Assembly (NCBI GenBank): GCA_963995505.1
Contig: OZ023182.1
Location: 8,672,707-8,736,706 of the forward strand
Reading direction: 5' to 3'
Length of the DNA stretch: 64,000 bases
From: Hypericum androsaemum
Taxonomy: Eukaryota; Streptophyta; Magnoliopsida; Malpighiales; Hypericaceae
Shown: in pieces, positions 1 through 12,053 of the stretch
Layout: each line of letters starts with the position of its first letter
How positions within the stretch are numbered: the stretch's first letter is position 1
Program-made: the position numbers and the translations under genes
The notes under the pieces: generated by a model
What the model was told of the DNA's origin: nothing
What the model saw: only the letters and a program-made list of their open reading frames with translations
The model's database searches: none

Positions 1-1330
1 CTATGTTATTGACCATGGGTTTTATTCAATCCAAAAGCGACTATTCTTTGTTCAATATAGTCAATAACTCGAGTATTTTTGTTGCTCTCATAATCTATAT
101 AGATAATATTATTTTGATATGAGAGACTATTGAAGCAATTGCAGAATTGTGCAGGCTTTGAGTGCCTATCTGTAGTTGAAAGGTTTTGGCACATTGAAGT
201 ATTTTTTGGGTCTTAAAATTGCGAGATAAGAAACAAGTTTACACCTCAGTCAGAGAAAATATACACTTGAACTTCTGAAGGAGACATGATATCTTGGGTG
301 TAAAACCAGTTGTCACTCCGATTGACGATTCTGTTATGTTATTTGCAGGTGATAGTCCACTAATGGATGAGTGTGCTTTTGATCATACAATGCAGTTCCC
401 TTATGCAGATGCAGCAATTTCTGCAGCTACTACAATTTCTGCAGAAGCTGCACTTTATGCAAATGTGAATGTTGTAATTTTTGCAAAAGCTGCTGCTCTT
501 GCAAACACTGCAACAGCTGCTCTTGCAGACACTGCAGCTGCAACAAATTTTATAGGTCCTTCACCATCCATTGCAGAAGCTGATACTGTGGATGCTGACA
601 GCTCTTTTGATTCTTTTGCGTATATAACATCATCCACCTACCGTAAGTTGGTTGGCAAACTGGTGTATTTGGCCAATTCCAGACCTGATATCAGCTTTTT
701 TTTTTTACAATAAGAGCTAATTTTATTTTTCACCCACACAAAACATATGAAAACTGCATATCGTGTTCTCAGGTATATGAAGGGAAAGCCAGGAGCTGGT
801 CTCTTCTTTCCTAGATGGTCCAGTCTTCAGTGAAATTTTTATTCGGATAGCGATTATGGGGCTTGTATAGATAGTAGTCTTATCGTTACCAGTTATGCAA
901 TTTTTCTTTGTGATTCCTTGGACAGTTAGAAGTCCAAGAAGCAACCAATTGTTTATCATTCTTCATTAGAAGTAGAATATTGTGCTTTGTTATCTCTGGT
1001 TTGTGAATTACAATGGCTGCACTTCTTGTTGACTGATCTCTGTGTGAATATTGACGTTCTCTGGTTTACTGCGACAATAAGTAAGCCATTTATATCACAG
1101 AAAACCACGTGTTTCATGAACACACGAAACACATTGAGTTGGATTGTCATTTGGTTCATTAGAAGGTTCAACAAGGATTGATTATATTTTTCCATGTTCT
1201 TACTGTTTTGCAACTACCTGGCATTCTCACGAAATGTTAGGCTGGTCGTTAGCATCAAATTTTAGCTTCCAAGTTGGGTATGTTGGACATCTATACTCAA
1301 ACTTGTTTGAGGGTATTGGAGGGAGTTAAT
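1..1330 (+). pseudogene. Decayed Ty1/Copia pol (reverse transcriptase end plus RNase H)
   Basis: Conceptual translation in shifting plus-strand frames gives recognisable Copia pol blocks in the usual order. They are a GFIQSKSDYSLF block followed by IIYIDNIILI (the YVDD region, decayed), GVKPVVTPID, YRKLVGKLVYLANSRPDIS, YRVLRYMKGKPGAGLFF, then the RNase H stretch SLEVEYCALLSLVCELQWL and a degenerate C-terminus near KLGMLDIY. Stops and frameshifts interrupt every block, so no protein can be made. The 5' part of the element (gag, protease, integrase) lies outside the window or is lost. An alanine-rich in-frame stretch at 363-620 has no counterpart I know in Copia pol. No flanking LTR was identified with confidence. 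Confidence 0.85.
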
Positions 1331-2989
1331 AGCTTCATTGCTATCTGGGTTGAGCATAGTGGCATCGATGTAAATTTATCTTCTTTCAGTGACAATTTTA
1401 TGATTAAGTCTCAAGGAGAGAGACATGCGAGAAGCTTCCAGACTTAACATCTGAATGAAGTCTTAGCTAGCTAGCTAGTATAAATATTGTACAATAATTA
1501 TAAGTGTACCATGTGTAAACTTTGGTTTTAGCTTTTTTATTCGATTGCTAATTTATAGTTCAACGATAATATGTCTTTTTTTTGTGAAAATGGATGGGCA
1601 AACTCTTATATATAAATACAAAAATAAAACACAATTACATCCTAAAGAACATCCTTCTACAACCATGCCTCCTAACTAAAGGTCCATTTGACTCATCATT
1701 GTGATGGCTACTACTTGGCATAGAATTCCCTCTCGCGATAAAATCTAGTTAGAAAATCCGAGGGAGAGAAGTAGCACCTCGACAAGGTAGAAACCCGTCT
1801 TGACGTTGATACAACTAAATTTGATTTTGCACCATTGATGAGTGTCGAAAACACTCATATGACATGGTATTTATAGGTCTTTTTCTTTCGTTTTAGCATC
1901 TTAAGCGTCGAGTCTTAAGTCTTTTTAGCCATTTTATGGTCTATTGCCTCGAATGGCTTAATTTATTAAGTTTTGTGTTTTTGGGAGAAAACTGGGAAAA
2001 AAGAGGACTTTTGGACGAAGAGAAGAGGAGGTTTTCATAATAGCTCAAGTGCCGGGCGATAGCCAAAAGTTCCGTACGACACTTGCTTGTGAAAGAGAAT
2101 GAGTCCATCCCTTATGCTGTCATTCAGAGACCCTTGTGATAGCTGTTCGGTAGCCTATCCAGAGAAGACTGTCGGTCGGTAATCTCAGCACCGCACCGCA
2201 TCGAGGCCACCACGTCGCACTTCCCTGTCGCCCGACAGGCGATTCTGACAGATGGCACCCAGTTGCGAAGGAGAGAGAAACTGATCCCCTACTGTCCGAC
2301 AATCCCAGTGCTGCATGGCACTTTCATGTTTTATGCCCAGAAATGGAACCCAGAACTTAAGGATATTTTGGTCTTTTGAGGGTTTTGATGGTTGTACTAT
2401 ATATATCCCCTCATCCCTAACCCTATATAGCTTTTCATATTTGGATTCTCTAGACATTTATCTATGAGAGAGAATCGTAGAGGATGAGCTCTCCATCTTG
2501 GGAGGAGGCTAAGAGTTAGGATGAGAAGGGAGCTAGGAGGCTACAAACATTGAGCCAGCCTCTAAGTCTCTCTCCTTATTTTAGTTCGTGTGATATGGCT
2601 TGCCATTCATTTTCATTTATGCTTGCATTTATGAGTTGTAAGTAGTTCTTTTTTGGGTTGGGTGTCCTAAGTGCACCCCGATTGACTCGGTTTCGAATGG
2701 GCTTTCACGATTAGGTTGCGTATTGTAGGAGTGCTTAATACTTTTGGTTATGGGGTTAAAGTGAGAGTTAATAGGTTAACCTTCCCTTAGTTGCTTACCA
2801 AATGATCTAGTGGGACCCGAGCTTAATGCATTTGGTTATTAGATGACTTTAGTAGTTAGGTTTATGATTAACTCGACCGAAGTAATTATCAATTGATCTA
2901 GTGGCATCCGAATAAAGAGCTAAGATGAACTTGAAAATTTGCACTAGTTTACACCAAATGGTCTCCCCCCGTTAAGTATACATACCTGC
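1331..2989. other. Intergenic repeat-derived DNA, LTR-like in part
   Basis: No gene was seen. Around 2020-2640 the sequence looks like a retrotransposon LTR: a GC-richer block, then a TATA-like run (about 2398-2430) followed by a purine-rich leader-like stretch. No matching second copy or TG...CA boundary was found in the window, so this is only a resemblance. Confidence 0.3.
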
Positions 2990-3545
2990 ATAGTAGAAGT
3001 GAGATGTTATGATTCTTAATTAGAATTCAAGAAAAGAATTAGGGTTCGTCAAGAAAAGAGGGAAGAAGAGAGAATAAGAGAAGAAGAGAGGCAGAGAATG
3101 AGAGAAAGAAAGGCAGAGAAAAGATAGAAGTATATTGAGTATAATGTTTTTGATGCCTCTCTAGTATATTTCTATCTATTTATAGTCCAAGTACACGTCA
3201 TCACAACTAATACACGTCATCACAACTAATACATGTAAGTAACTAATACAGCTCAGCTCGTAACAATCCCCCGTCGATGAAAAAATTCTTGTCCTCAAGA
3301 ATGCTGAATAATGCTTGTTCAAACAAGCAGCTGGAAAACTCAAACAGCTGCTGTGAAACTCAAACATGTTGCTGCAAACTCCATCTCGTTATGTACAAAA
3401 GAATCTTTCAACCAAAACCTTGAACTCCTGATTATATGAGATCGTGAATCACATATTAGGTGGCTTATCCTTCCAAATGAACCAGACCAATGCCAACATC
3501 TCATAAAACTTATCAAAGTCTGTGGTATTCAGAGAAATTTGGAAG
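2990..3545 (-). mobile_element. 3' end of a minus-strand Ty3/gypsy element
   Basis: Read on the minus strand, about 3260-3300 carries the 'leaves no doubt of gypsy' tail seen at the end of many plant gypsy polyproteins: a coding remnant ending in a phrase like LEDKNFF followed by a glycine-rich end and ACAATCCCCC on the plus strand. Upstream on the minus strand (to about 3545) is a decayed coding remnant. Below it (3000-3250) is purine-rich, LTR-like sequence. Together with gag and protease at 6260-7693 in the same orientation, this suggests one old element whose RT, RNase H and integrase have been deleted and whose middle is occupied by the solo LTR. Confidence 0.45.
3192..3231. repeat. Tandem 19-20 bp repeat
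   Basis: The unit ACACGTCATCACAACTAAT occurs twice in direct succession, followed by a partial third copy (ACATGTAAGTAACTAAT). It lies in the LTR-like end of the gypsy remnant. Confidence 0.8.
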
Positions 3546-3766
3546 CCCATATGTCACGACCCGAATTCGAGGTCGGTGACCGGCGCTAGACCTCAACCCG
3601 TTTACAACACAAACGGGTCTAGCCAGCCTCAAACATAATTTTAAACTTTACAAAATCATACATATTTTAAAAACCAAAAAGATTTACAATCATTTTTTGT
3701 CCCAAGATCAAATTGAACACTATGGCTACGGAGCTGCTAGACAAAGAACCTACAAAACTGGAAAGA

Positions 3767-3786
3767 GGGGGGGGGGGGGGGGGGGG
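3767..3786. repeat. Homopolymer run of 20 G
   Basis: Twenty consecutive G residues lie inside the probable solo LTR. This length is unusual in plant DNA and is prone to sequencing error, so the true length may differ. Confidence 0.9.
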
Positions 3787-4859
3787 TGAGTGTTTTGGAA
3801 CACTCTGTAAGCACATAGAACATAACATATCAGTTATGTCAGATACATGTGGGAGAGACAGAACTTAACTATGTTCCACATCAAACCCAACTAATACGAA
3901 CACAAAGCTAAGACAACAAAAAATCATCTCACAAATAAGGTCATCAAAGTAATCACATATAAAACATAACCAAAATTTCATATAGACATTCACAAACATA
4001 ACTAAAATTTCAGATAGACCTTCACAAACATATAACACATATCGGATAAACTTCAGATAGGCCTAAATAGTATTACTCCCATGTTGACACGAGGATACCA
4101 TATCTTAAAGGCGCCATTAGAAACCAACCCGCCGGCCAAACATATCATATCAAAATCCTAGTATCCTCAGTATATGTGCACATATGCCAACAGCCTCGGT
4201 TGGTCACGGGTAGACCTCATCATCCGCCATCACACAAACAACGTACCAAACATTCCAAAATTCACATAAATCAAAACATATGGACCACATATCCAAATAC
4301 ATATAAAAGCAGCCCCAAGCTAGAAAATACATGTTCTCTAGCAGGACATACACATATGCCACATTCACAAACCAATCAAAGTATGACCAAACATATCACA
4401 TATGAACCTGATGACTTCATAACCAAAACTCATATGCATGAGACGCATATACGTAAGTCTGAAACATGCACATGTACCAAAAAAACTAAAGTTGTCATGA
4501 TCTATATGCTTACCCAATTGAAGACCGCTTGACGAATGCTCATTTCCCTACTTTATTCTCCTTTCAATCCATAGTCCATTATTCACTCATCCACATGTAC
4601 ATAACCTGTACAATTTTTGTTCATTACCAGAAGTGCACTTACAAATCTATTTTACCAACGAAATTAATACCGAGCACACAATAAGTCCAATCACTTCTAA
4701 CATCGAAAAGTAGCCATATAACTTGATATTATACAAAAACAAGCCCATATCTTCTTCAAAATACCATTACTCTGTTCTTTAATCATCACACCAAGTTCAA
4801 AAATAAAATTAGAACTCCAAAGAACCACTTTCCAATTCGTTATTCGTGCACCACCTTAT

Positions 4860-5350
4860 TTCTGAAACTCAGCAGTCAGTCTATTTTGAAACAATGATTT
4901 CAGGTTGATTCCTTTGTTAAAATTGGACAATAATATAGCTTTAGAAATTTATTTGAGTACTATACAACTTTTATGTTTCATAAAAATTCCATTTCCAAGA
5001 CAAAATACGCTTACCGATAACATCTTTTTCAACCACCTCAATTTCGAACCCAGCCAGTCCCACTTTTAATAGAGCTTTTAGGATGATTCCTTCATCCAAA
5101 TCGGGTGTATAATATGCCGTTAGAAATTTTATTGAGTCTTCTATAACTTGTAAGAAGAAACCAAAGTCTAGTTTGAAGTCTAAGTAGGCTTACCAAGTAC
5201 TTCTTCGGCCACCCACTCAATTGAATACCACAGTAATCCGTCTGTAGTTCAAAACTAATTTTCTGTTGATTCCTTGATCCAAATAAAACATATATATACA
5301 GTTAGAAAGATTCTTAAGTCCTTTATAATTTTCTTGAATACATGAAAGTC
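4860..5350 (-). repeat. Degenerate ~170-190 bp repeats inside the solo LTR
   Basis: Three successive blocks (about 4860-5000, 5010-5170, 5190-5350) share the same order of short phrases: TTGATTCCTT or GATGATTCCTT, a run like AAATTGGAC or AAATCGGGT, TTAGAAA, then GAGTCTTCTATAACTT or a variant. They are too diverged for a satellite but clearly related. Similar repeated phrases (a 'gttatagaggactcaa' type on the minus strand) occur in other plant gypsy LTRs. Confidence 0.6.
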
Positions 5351-6259
5351 CAATTCAGATCAGAAGATAACTTACCAATCTGTTCTTTCTTCCCCTACTT
5401 CTTTCTCTTTCTTCTTGCTCTCTCTCCTCTTTCTCTTCTCCTTCAGTTTTTTTTTAGTTTTGATTTATAAAAGAGAGTAGGTAATTTCTCCATCATGTCT
5501 CACCTTTTCAACTCATTCTAATGAGTTTACAAGTGGCAAAGTAGGATTGGTTGCTTAAAAAATGTGGCCCAATCAGAAAGTGCTTGATTATAGCTCCGTT
5601 TTTACTATCTTACCTTACTTTTTATCAAAAATTGTATCCTCGTGTATCTAATTTCTGGATCATATTCATTTGTAGTATTTGGAGCACAATTGAGAAAGAT
5701 GTGCTCAATTAACTGAACAAAGGTCATTCTGTCCGAAATTGTCCAAGTAAAATTATAAAACTTGAGTAGGCTTTGTTGAGCTTGATCAAGAATCCTTAGA
5801 AGGATAATTCATATCTATACACACTTCATAAAGGTGTTGAAACATGAATTCTTGTTGAATTAAAGACAGAGAAGTCCAACCGAAGCATTTTAAGAATCAA
5901 CAATTCGAGTGAGTTGTTTAACCACTTGCTAGGCTTGATCCAAATTACTAGCATGATAAATTCATGTCTTCCAAAGCTTATAAATCTATTTCTTACCTTT
6001 CCACACCATTTTTAGTAATTTTATTTGTGATCCCGGATGGATAACTTGTGATTAGCTTCTCACATCATGCTTGCAACTATCCGAGGTAGTCCGATAGACC
6101 AAAATGTATTCCTTTCAACTATCTTTGGCACTCTATTTACATAGTAATGTAATTCCAAATACTAATCCAATAGGTCAAAATGACTAAGTATATTTTATTT
6201 AAGTCGGACAAATATGATTGAAGAACTAGGATATTACACAATATTATCAATCGTATCTT

Positions 6260-7030
6260 TCAACTCCTCCAAGGGCAACACATGTATTGCAGGGAAAAAG
6301 AATTCTTTCTGAACTTTAGTTGATAATCTGTTGACTTACCCAAACTCATGTGCTCATGTGAATGAACATAATGACCAAAATCAAGTGCACAGGACAGTAG
6401 GATATTAAGAAAATGGCCAAAGAAAAGAGGAGGTAGTAACGTTGGCACAACTAAGTTCTCGTGTTGTTGCAACAAGGTCCATAAATCATATGGAATGTCC
6501 AGAATGAAAGTATTTGTCAAATCAGAACTCAAAGACACAATGTTTAGTTCTGGCAGAACCCTGAATACTTGCTGTTCAGTTTTCAAACTCATCATTCCTT
6601 TAGTAGTCAGCCCCTCCCATAGCTTGCACAAATTCATCTCTTTGCACGCCAACTTTAAACTTAAGCAACTCAGTTCTTGAGTCTTAGAACCTTCGTAACT
6701 GTGTTGCCCATTCAAAACCACCGTCTTACCATCACTCATGATCATAACCTTCAATGTCTTAAAATCAAAAGTGTTGGGACTCACGTCTTGCATCCAATCG
6801 GTACCAAGAACTACGCCATACGTGCCCAAATCTAGCACACAAAAATCTCTCTTGAACCTACTGCCACACATCTCCCATTTAACCCCGCAGCATATATGAT
6901 TACAAGGCACCTTCGAACCATTCGCCAATGCTACAGTCATCTCGGCCGTGTCCGTCACCCTAAAACTTAATTCATCCACCAATTCAGAACTTAGAAACAT
7001 CGATGTACTTCCCGTGTCCAACAAAATCAA
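6260..7030 (-). pseudogene. Ty3/gypsy retropepsin remnant
   Basis: An open minus-strand frame of 256 codons opens with ILLDTGSTSMFLS, an aspartic protease active-site motif (DTG), followed by the second conserved patch GVVLGTDWMQ. This is the gypsy protease domain, which normally sits between the gag zinc knuckle and reverse transcriptase. The frame continues to a PYDLWTLLQQ stretch typical of the linker before RT and then ends. The RT that should follow at lower coordinates is absent and replaced by the probable solo LTR. The ORF is a fragment of a larger polyprotein and not a cellular gene. Confidence 0.85.
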
Positions 7031-7222
7031 GACAATCCTGGATTAAATAGTCCCACTGAGTTTCAATGTGCCATTTCCAAAGCTTCCATTCACCGCGTGC
7101 ATGGAAATCTCCATGAGATTGCCATCTTCGTCAACTTGCTTCTTACCATAACCCCAATCATCATAGCAAACGTCCAAAGATCGAATGCCCTCTGCTCGAC
7201 CCTTACATTTGTGACCCTTGAA

Positions 7223-7693
7223 TCAATTGTCACCACATTTGTAGCACCAATGATCTTTCTTGGTAGGGGCAGCAGTCCTATTATGGTTAGTACTCACCGA
7301 AGATGCATCCAATGCTGTCGAAGGAGCATAAACTTTATGTGACGTCAAGGATGCCTTGAGGGCCATTTCGTGCAGCTGAGCCATTTCAATGGCATCACTC
7401 AAAGTCGACGGAGCATGAGTCCTCACCAAGGACTTAACGGCATCAGAGAGCCCCCTTACAAAGCTGTAAGTGAAATAGCTCTCGGACAAAGTTGGTTTCT
7501 CTCGCAACATTAATCCACGTAACTCCTCAAATCGTCGAACATAATCAATAACACTGCCTAATTGATGAAAATGATTAAATTCCTCAATTATTCCTCCCGA
7601 ACTTCGAGTACCAAAATGTTGGCAAAGCCCTTCCACAAAAAAATTCCAATTCACCCACTTATTCTGCAATACCCAAGCATCAAACCATATCAC
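7223..7693 (-). pseudogene. Ty3/gypsy gag remnant with zinc knuckle
   Basis: A minus-strand frame of 156 codons has the retrotransposon gag pattern: a tryptophan-rich start, FNHFHQLGSVIDYVRRFEEL, the conserved FVRGLSDAVKSLV, then a basic linker and CYKCGDN, the first half of a CCHC zinc knuckle. It lies upstream, in transcriptional order, of the protease remnant at 6260-7030 and is separated from it by broken sequence that still encodes knuckle-like residues (7031-7222). It is the capsid part of the same dead gypsy element. Confidence 0.85.
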
Positions 7694-7949
7694 ATGTTAT
7701 TACTCCTTTATGCACACTTGATTATATTAGTGTAATGTGTATGCTTTTGTAAGAGAAATGAACTATAATTTTAGATGTCCTAGAGACAAATTAACTAGTA
7801 CAACACTAGTATTGTAAAGTGTAAAAAATTATCTATTTTTCAAATTACTCCACACATTAATTTGATATACACATACATCATAATTTATTGCTTTATGAGT
7901 GAGTGTCTCATTGCTCTTGGCTATACTTTTCATTGTACTCGTGTGTAAG

Positions 7950-8865
7950 CTGTGGGAGAAGAAGAAAACTCCACGTATAGCTGCAGAAGAAGAAGAAAAC
8001 TCCACATACAGAAAGTACATGTTGTACACCGTTACAAGTATTTGGAGGCAGCTCCTCTAGTAGGTTGTCTGAGGTGACTAAAATTACTTCTCCTGACACT
8101 AATGGTAATCAAAGATTAATGATCTTATTCCCTTTTGCCGACATATTGTCTACGACAAACAATTTTGGCGATAATCTTATTATTGGTCTAGGCGAATTCG
8201 GCATGGTATATGATAGGGTACTTTAAGGATAACATAAAGGTTGTTATAAAAAGAGGTGTGCCAGGATCTAGGCAGGGACTCCCAAAATTTTAGCCCGAGA
8301 TCAGTTTTTTGTCTCGCATTCGCCACCGCCATCTTGTCTCCCTTATCAGTTACTCTGATGAACAGTTAGAAATGATACTCGTTTACGAGTACATAGAGAA
8401 GGGGCCATTGAAGAGTCACTTATATGGTTTCAAACATCCTCATCTCTCTTGGAAGCAAATGATTGAAATTTGCATTTATGCAGCAAGAGGCATACACTAT
8501 CTGCATATAGGTTTCACTCAAGGTATCATTCACCGGGACATCAAGTCTGCAAATATTCTGCTCTATACAAATTATATGGCCAAAGTTGTTAATTTTGGTT
8601 TGTCGAGATCTGGACCGTGTTTTGGTGAGACTCATGTTAGTACTAGTGTCAAAGGCACTTTGGGTATCTCGATCCAGAGTATTTTCAGAGGCAGCAACTG
8701 ACTGATGAATTTGATGTCTACTCCTTTGGGGTCGTATTATTCAAATTTCTCTGTGCTAGGCCTGCGGTTGATCAGTTACTAACCAGGGAGCACATGAATT
8801 TGGCTGAATGGGCAATGCAATGACATAAAAATGGGATGCTCAAGCACATAATCGATCCTAACTAG
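7950..8865 (+). pseudogene. Broken CrRLK1L (FERONIA/HERKULES-type) receptor kinase fragment
   Basis: Plus-strand translation in several frames yields the juxtamembrane and kinase domain of a CrRLK1L receptor. The parts are FGGSSSSRLSE, FPFADILSTTNNFGDN, a decayed glycine loop (GLGEFGMVYD), RIRHRHLVSLISYSDEQ, LVYEYIEKGPLKSHLYG, IIHRDIKSANILL, and [19 protein letters not shown] stop and frameshift follow the glycine loop, so the lysine that binds ATP is lost in context. The magnesium-binding DFG reads NFG (VVNFGLS). More frameshifts follow the activation segment. The ectodomain and membrane segment are missing. A 28-base purine-rich direct duplication lies just upstream (7954-8006). The fragment ends abruptly where plastid DNA begins. 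Confidence 0.85.
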
Positions 8866-9715
8866 TAGGGTCTTGGGCAGATCTGACGTTCGCCCCAAGA
8901 CGTTGGTCTCGAACTAAAAAGTAAAAGCTTGAGCTTGATAAGCTTCTGGTCCAATAGGACCTTAAAACTCACTAGGATAAGCGGTATTATTGAACCATAC
9001 AAAACAACAAGCAATGAAACCAAAAACTGATAAAGCACATAAACTATAAGACAAGTAAGCTTCCCCAGACCAGACAAATGCACGACGAGTCCATGCAAAA
9101 GGTTTGGTTAATATATGCCAAATTCCACCCAGTATACAAAAAGAACCTAACCATACATGGCCTCCAAATAGATCTTCCAAATCGTCCACACTAACAATCC
9201 ACCCTTCTCCCCCAAAGGGAGATTTGAGTAAATAATCAAAAATAATGCTTGGACTAAGGGTCAAGTTGGTAATTTTTCTTACATCTCCACCCCTTGGAGC
9301 CCAAGTATGATATACGCCCCCAAAATAAAGAGCCTTAAATACTAATAGAAAAGCACCAATACCTAACAATATTAGGTGAATACCTAAAATTGTTATCATT
9401 TTATTTCTATCTTTCCATACACATAACAAAAAAAAGGAAAAGATTCTTCAAGAGTCTCAGGTCCTAGAAGTGCATGAAAATTGCCACCAAACCCCAAAAA
9501 TGCAGAGGAAATTAAGTGAAGTACGCCCGAGACAAAGTATGGAAAGTTGTCTAGAACTTCCCCGTCGAGACCTACCCCCAACCTAGAGTAGCTCGGTGGG
9601 GAAGTAAAATGAATCCTTGCTCATACATTGGTTTCTCTCGTACGAAATGAGCTACTTCAAAAAAGTTCACTGCTCTGGCCCAGAATACGATTAAGCCAAC
9701 ATGAGCCCAATATTA
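8866..9715 (-). pseudogene. psbC: Nuclear copy of plastid psbC (CP43) fragment
   Basis: The minus strand encodes the photosystem II core antenna protein CP43. It starts near the [10 protein letters not shown] region, continues through [63 protein letters not shown] and [20 protein letters not shown], and runs on past NNTAYPSEF to a degraded PTGPEA region. At least one frameshift (near 9415) and stops inside conserved segments show it is not functional. The plastid gene is longer at both ends, so this is an internal piece of about 850 bp. It is a plastid-to-nucleus insertion (NUPT). No neighbouring plastid gene is attached, and it abuts the receptor-kinase fragment without spacer. Confidence 0.93.
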
Positions 9716-10112
9716 AATTTACAACCTTGAAAACTATATTTAATATAAAAAAATTAATCTATAATCCTTTTTAATATATGAACAAATCCCCTCCTCCCAC
9801 CGTACCATGCACCTATGAAAAAATAAAGAAAGAAATATGAGAGAATATGAGTTTCTCTGAGTTTAGATAGAAGAAGGCACATGCAAAGGAATACAAAATG
9901 CACTTTTGGGCTTAATTTACGTTTGGAAAATTGAATTCAGAAGCCTTTTGGGCGTTGAAAATGGATCAGTAAATATGGGCCTTCGTTATAATGTTTATTA
10001 AAAATCGAAATTGACTAAAATATCTTGGTAACAGTGTTTTTTATTGGTTAAAACTTGAAAGGGTAACGATTTTTTTTTTACGCGACACCGATTGGTAAAA
10101 GATATTTCTGGA
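9716..10112. other. AT-rich spacer, no gene seen
   Basis: Sequence between the plastid insert and the LINE. No reading frame, inverted repeat or RNA gene was recognised. Confidence 0.6.
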
Positions 10113-10149
10113 ATCCTTATGAATATTCATTCAATTAAAATAAAATAGC

Positions 10150-11489
10150 GTGACTATGAACCCCGAATTCTCTCCCCAACCCCAAGCAACCCCTCAGCCC
10201 CCTCAACACCAACCGGAGCCACCAGATCTCCCCCAAAAGCCAACCGCCACTAACCAACCCTCCCCCCAAGCGGTCATCAACAACCCAACCCTCCCCCAAA
10301 CTACCGCCAGTTCAGACCATCTCTCCCAATGGCACTCAACCCAGTTCCCCTCCCTCAATCCAAACTAGGAAAACCTAACAACCAACCCGTCTCCCTCGCT
10401 TGCTAACCCCAACCAACCCCAGCTCAAACCCACCAGCCTCTACAATCGGAGGAACAGCCACAGAAGACATCGTACAGTGACTCAGTGCAGGGCAAATTTA
10501 CCGCCCCCCCAATGCCCCAAGAGCCCAAGGAAAACTGGATCGACTCGGGAGAAGTTACCCTCGATAAGGTCACAGACCCAGCCTATCCACAGCTCACCAT
10601 CTCTTCCCAGATACAGAACCGGCTAGAGGCAAAGTGGAAGAAGACTGCCATAGTCAAGGTCCTCGGGAAGGTTATTGGATACAAAGCTCTTCTCAACAGG
10701 ATCTACCAATTGTGGAACCCAAAAGCTGCAATAAGGTTGGTAGATCTCCAGTTTGGATACTTCTTAGTTTGCTTCTCGGATGACTATAATTTCCAAGTTG
10801 TGTTGACGGGAGGACCGTGGATGTACCTGGACCACTATATCACGGTCCGTCCATGGGAGGCAGATTTTATTCCATCGGAGGAAGAAGCAACTGCGACCTC
10901 CGTGTGGATTAGGCTACCTAACCTTCCCATCCAATACTATGACTCCAACTTGCTCGACTGTGTTGCTGTTGCAGTGGGAAAGTTGATAAAGGCAGATATG
11001 AATACGGTGGGGAGAGTTCGAGGCCAATTTGCTCGCATCTACGTTGAGATCGACCTAACCCAGCCACTGATCGGTGCTATCGACATCAAAAGAAAGGCTC
11101 AGAAGGCGGAATATGAAGGATTGCACATAATATGCTGTGGATGTGGTAGGTATGGCCACCTCCATACTGCATGCAACTATGGCCACCGTAAGAACCAAGT
11201 TGAAGAAGGGAGGCTACCGGATGGAGGCGCCCAAGGAGGAGATGAAGCCAGACCTAGGGAACAGTCGGTGGAAAACCCTAGAGCTGGAGATCTCCAGCAG
11301 AAAAATGACAACCTTGGTCCTTGGATGGTAGTGGCCAGGAAAGGAAAGACAGCTCGCCCAACGTTCCCTAGGACTGACCAAGTTTCCCAAAATAGGTATG
11401 AAGCTCTCCTCTCTCCAGAAAGTGATGGAATAGGGAAGGAAAGCGAGAAGGCATCTGTGTCTACCCAGGTCAGAGTTTTTGGCAGTTAA
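10150..11489 (+). pseudogene. LINE ORF1: DUF4283 and CCHC zinc-knuckle protein (broken)
   Basis: The N-terminal part (10150-10368) is a Pro/Gln-rich low-complexity leader. A stop and frame change separate it from the main frame at 10485-11489 (334 codons). That frame carries the DUF4283 fold (core phrase LVDLQFGYFLVCF and the conserved GGPWMYLDHYITVRPW), then LPNLPIQYYD, and a C2HC knuckle CCGCGRYGHLHTAC. The zinc knuckle and DUF4283 together are the hallmark of plant L1 ORF1, an RNA-binding chaperone for the element's own transcript. Between 11490 and 12053 lies the inter-ORF region, Pro/Lys-rich in translation and with stops, probably a decayed ORF1 C-terminus. Confidence 0.85.
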
Positions 11490-12053
11490 AGCAACCCAAA
11501 GCCCCGCAACGGACCCACCAGAACACATAAAACCCCAAAAGCCCACCCCACTAAAAAACCATCGGTACAAGCACAGAACCTCAGCCCAAACACTGCCCAA
11601 AAGAGAGCCCGACAAGAAGAATCCATCCTCACCTTTAAGCTCAACGAAGCGGTAGCCCGATACAAGCCCAATAAAGAAAACTCAAGCCCCAACCTACCAC
11701 AAAAATCCACCTTATCCCAAACCAACATGACTCCCCTAAGCACTCCCCACCAAACAAACACCAAAGAGCCCCTCTACCCTACCCCATCATCCAGGTCCCA
11801 TATCCATCAGACAAAAATCGCCCCCTTATAAGAGCCTAGCAGCTCTTCGGGTGGGGAACATTTGTCAGACCCTCCACCTGAATCACATGGAGGATCTTCC
11901 ATAGAAATAGAAGAGGAAGGCACCCCGGACCAAGCCATGGCTGGACTACACGGGAAAGCACCTCAGACAAACCAAGAAGACTGCCCCTTAGGGGAGTGAG
12001 GCAAGTCTAAGAAGTACTAGCTCCCCCTTCTCTCTCTCCCAATAAAGCCTTTA

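Larger units (their letters stand above)
3552..6238. mobile_element. Probable solo LTR of a Ty3/gypsy retrotransposon
   Basis: The segment begins TGTCACGACCCGAATTC, a start shared by many plant gypsy LTRs, and ends GATATTACA, the matching type of LTR end. The five bases before it are CCATA and the five after it CAATA, a target duplication with one mismatch. It has no gag or pol reading frame of any length, and it interrupts a minus-strand gypsy remnant (gag and protease above 6260, pol end below 3545). At about 2.69 kb it is long for an LTR, but such lengths occur. It contains a 20-base G run and degenerate internal repeats. A single copy in the window fits an LTR left by recombination between the two LTRs of a full element. 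Confidence 0.55.

Noticed and set aside
3192..3231. Possible CRISPR-like direct repeats
   Set aside because: Two abutting copies without spacers in plant retroelement DNA; a simple tandem duplication.
4176..4532. 118-codon plus-strand frame in the solo LTR
   Set aside because: Composition is His/Thr/Lys-rich with no motif, and it lies in the LTR-like segment among many stops in other copies of the repeat.
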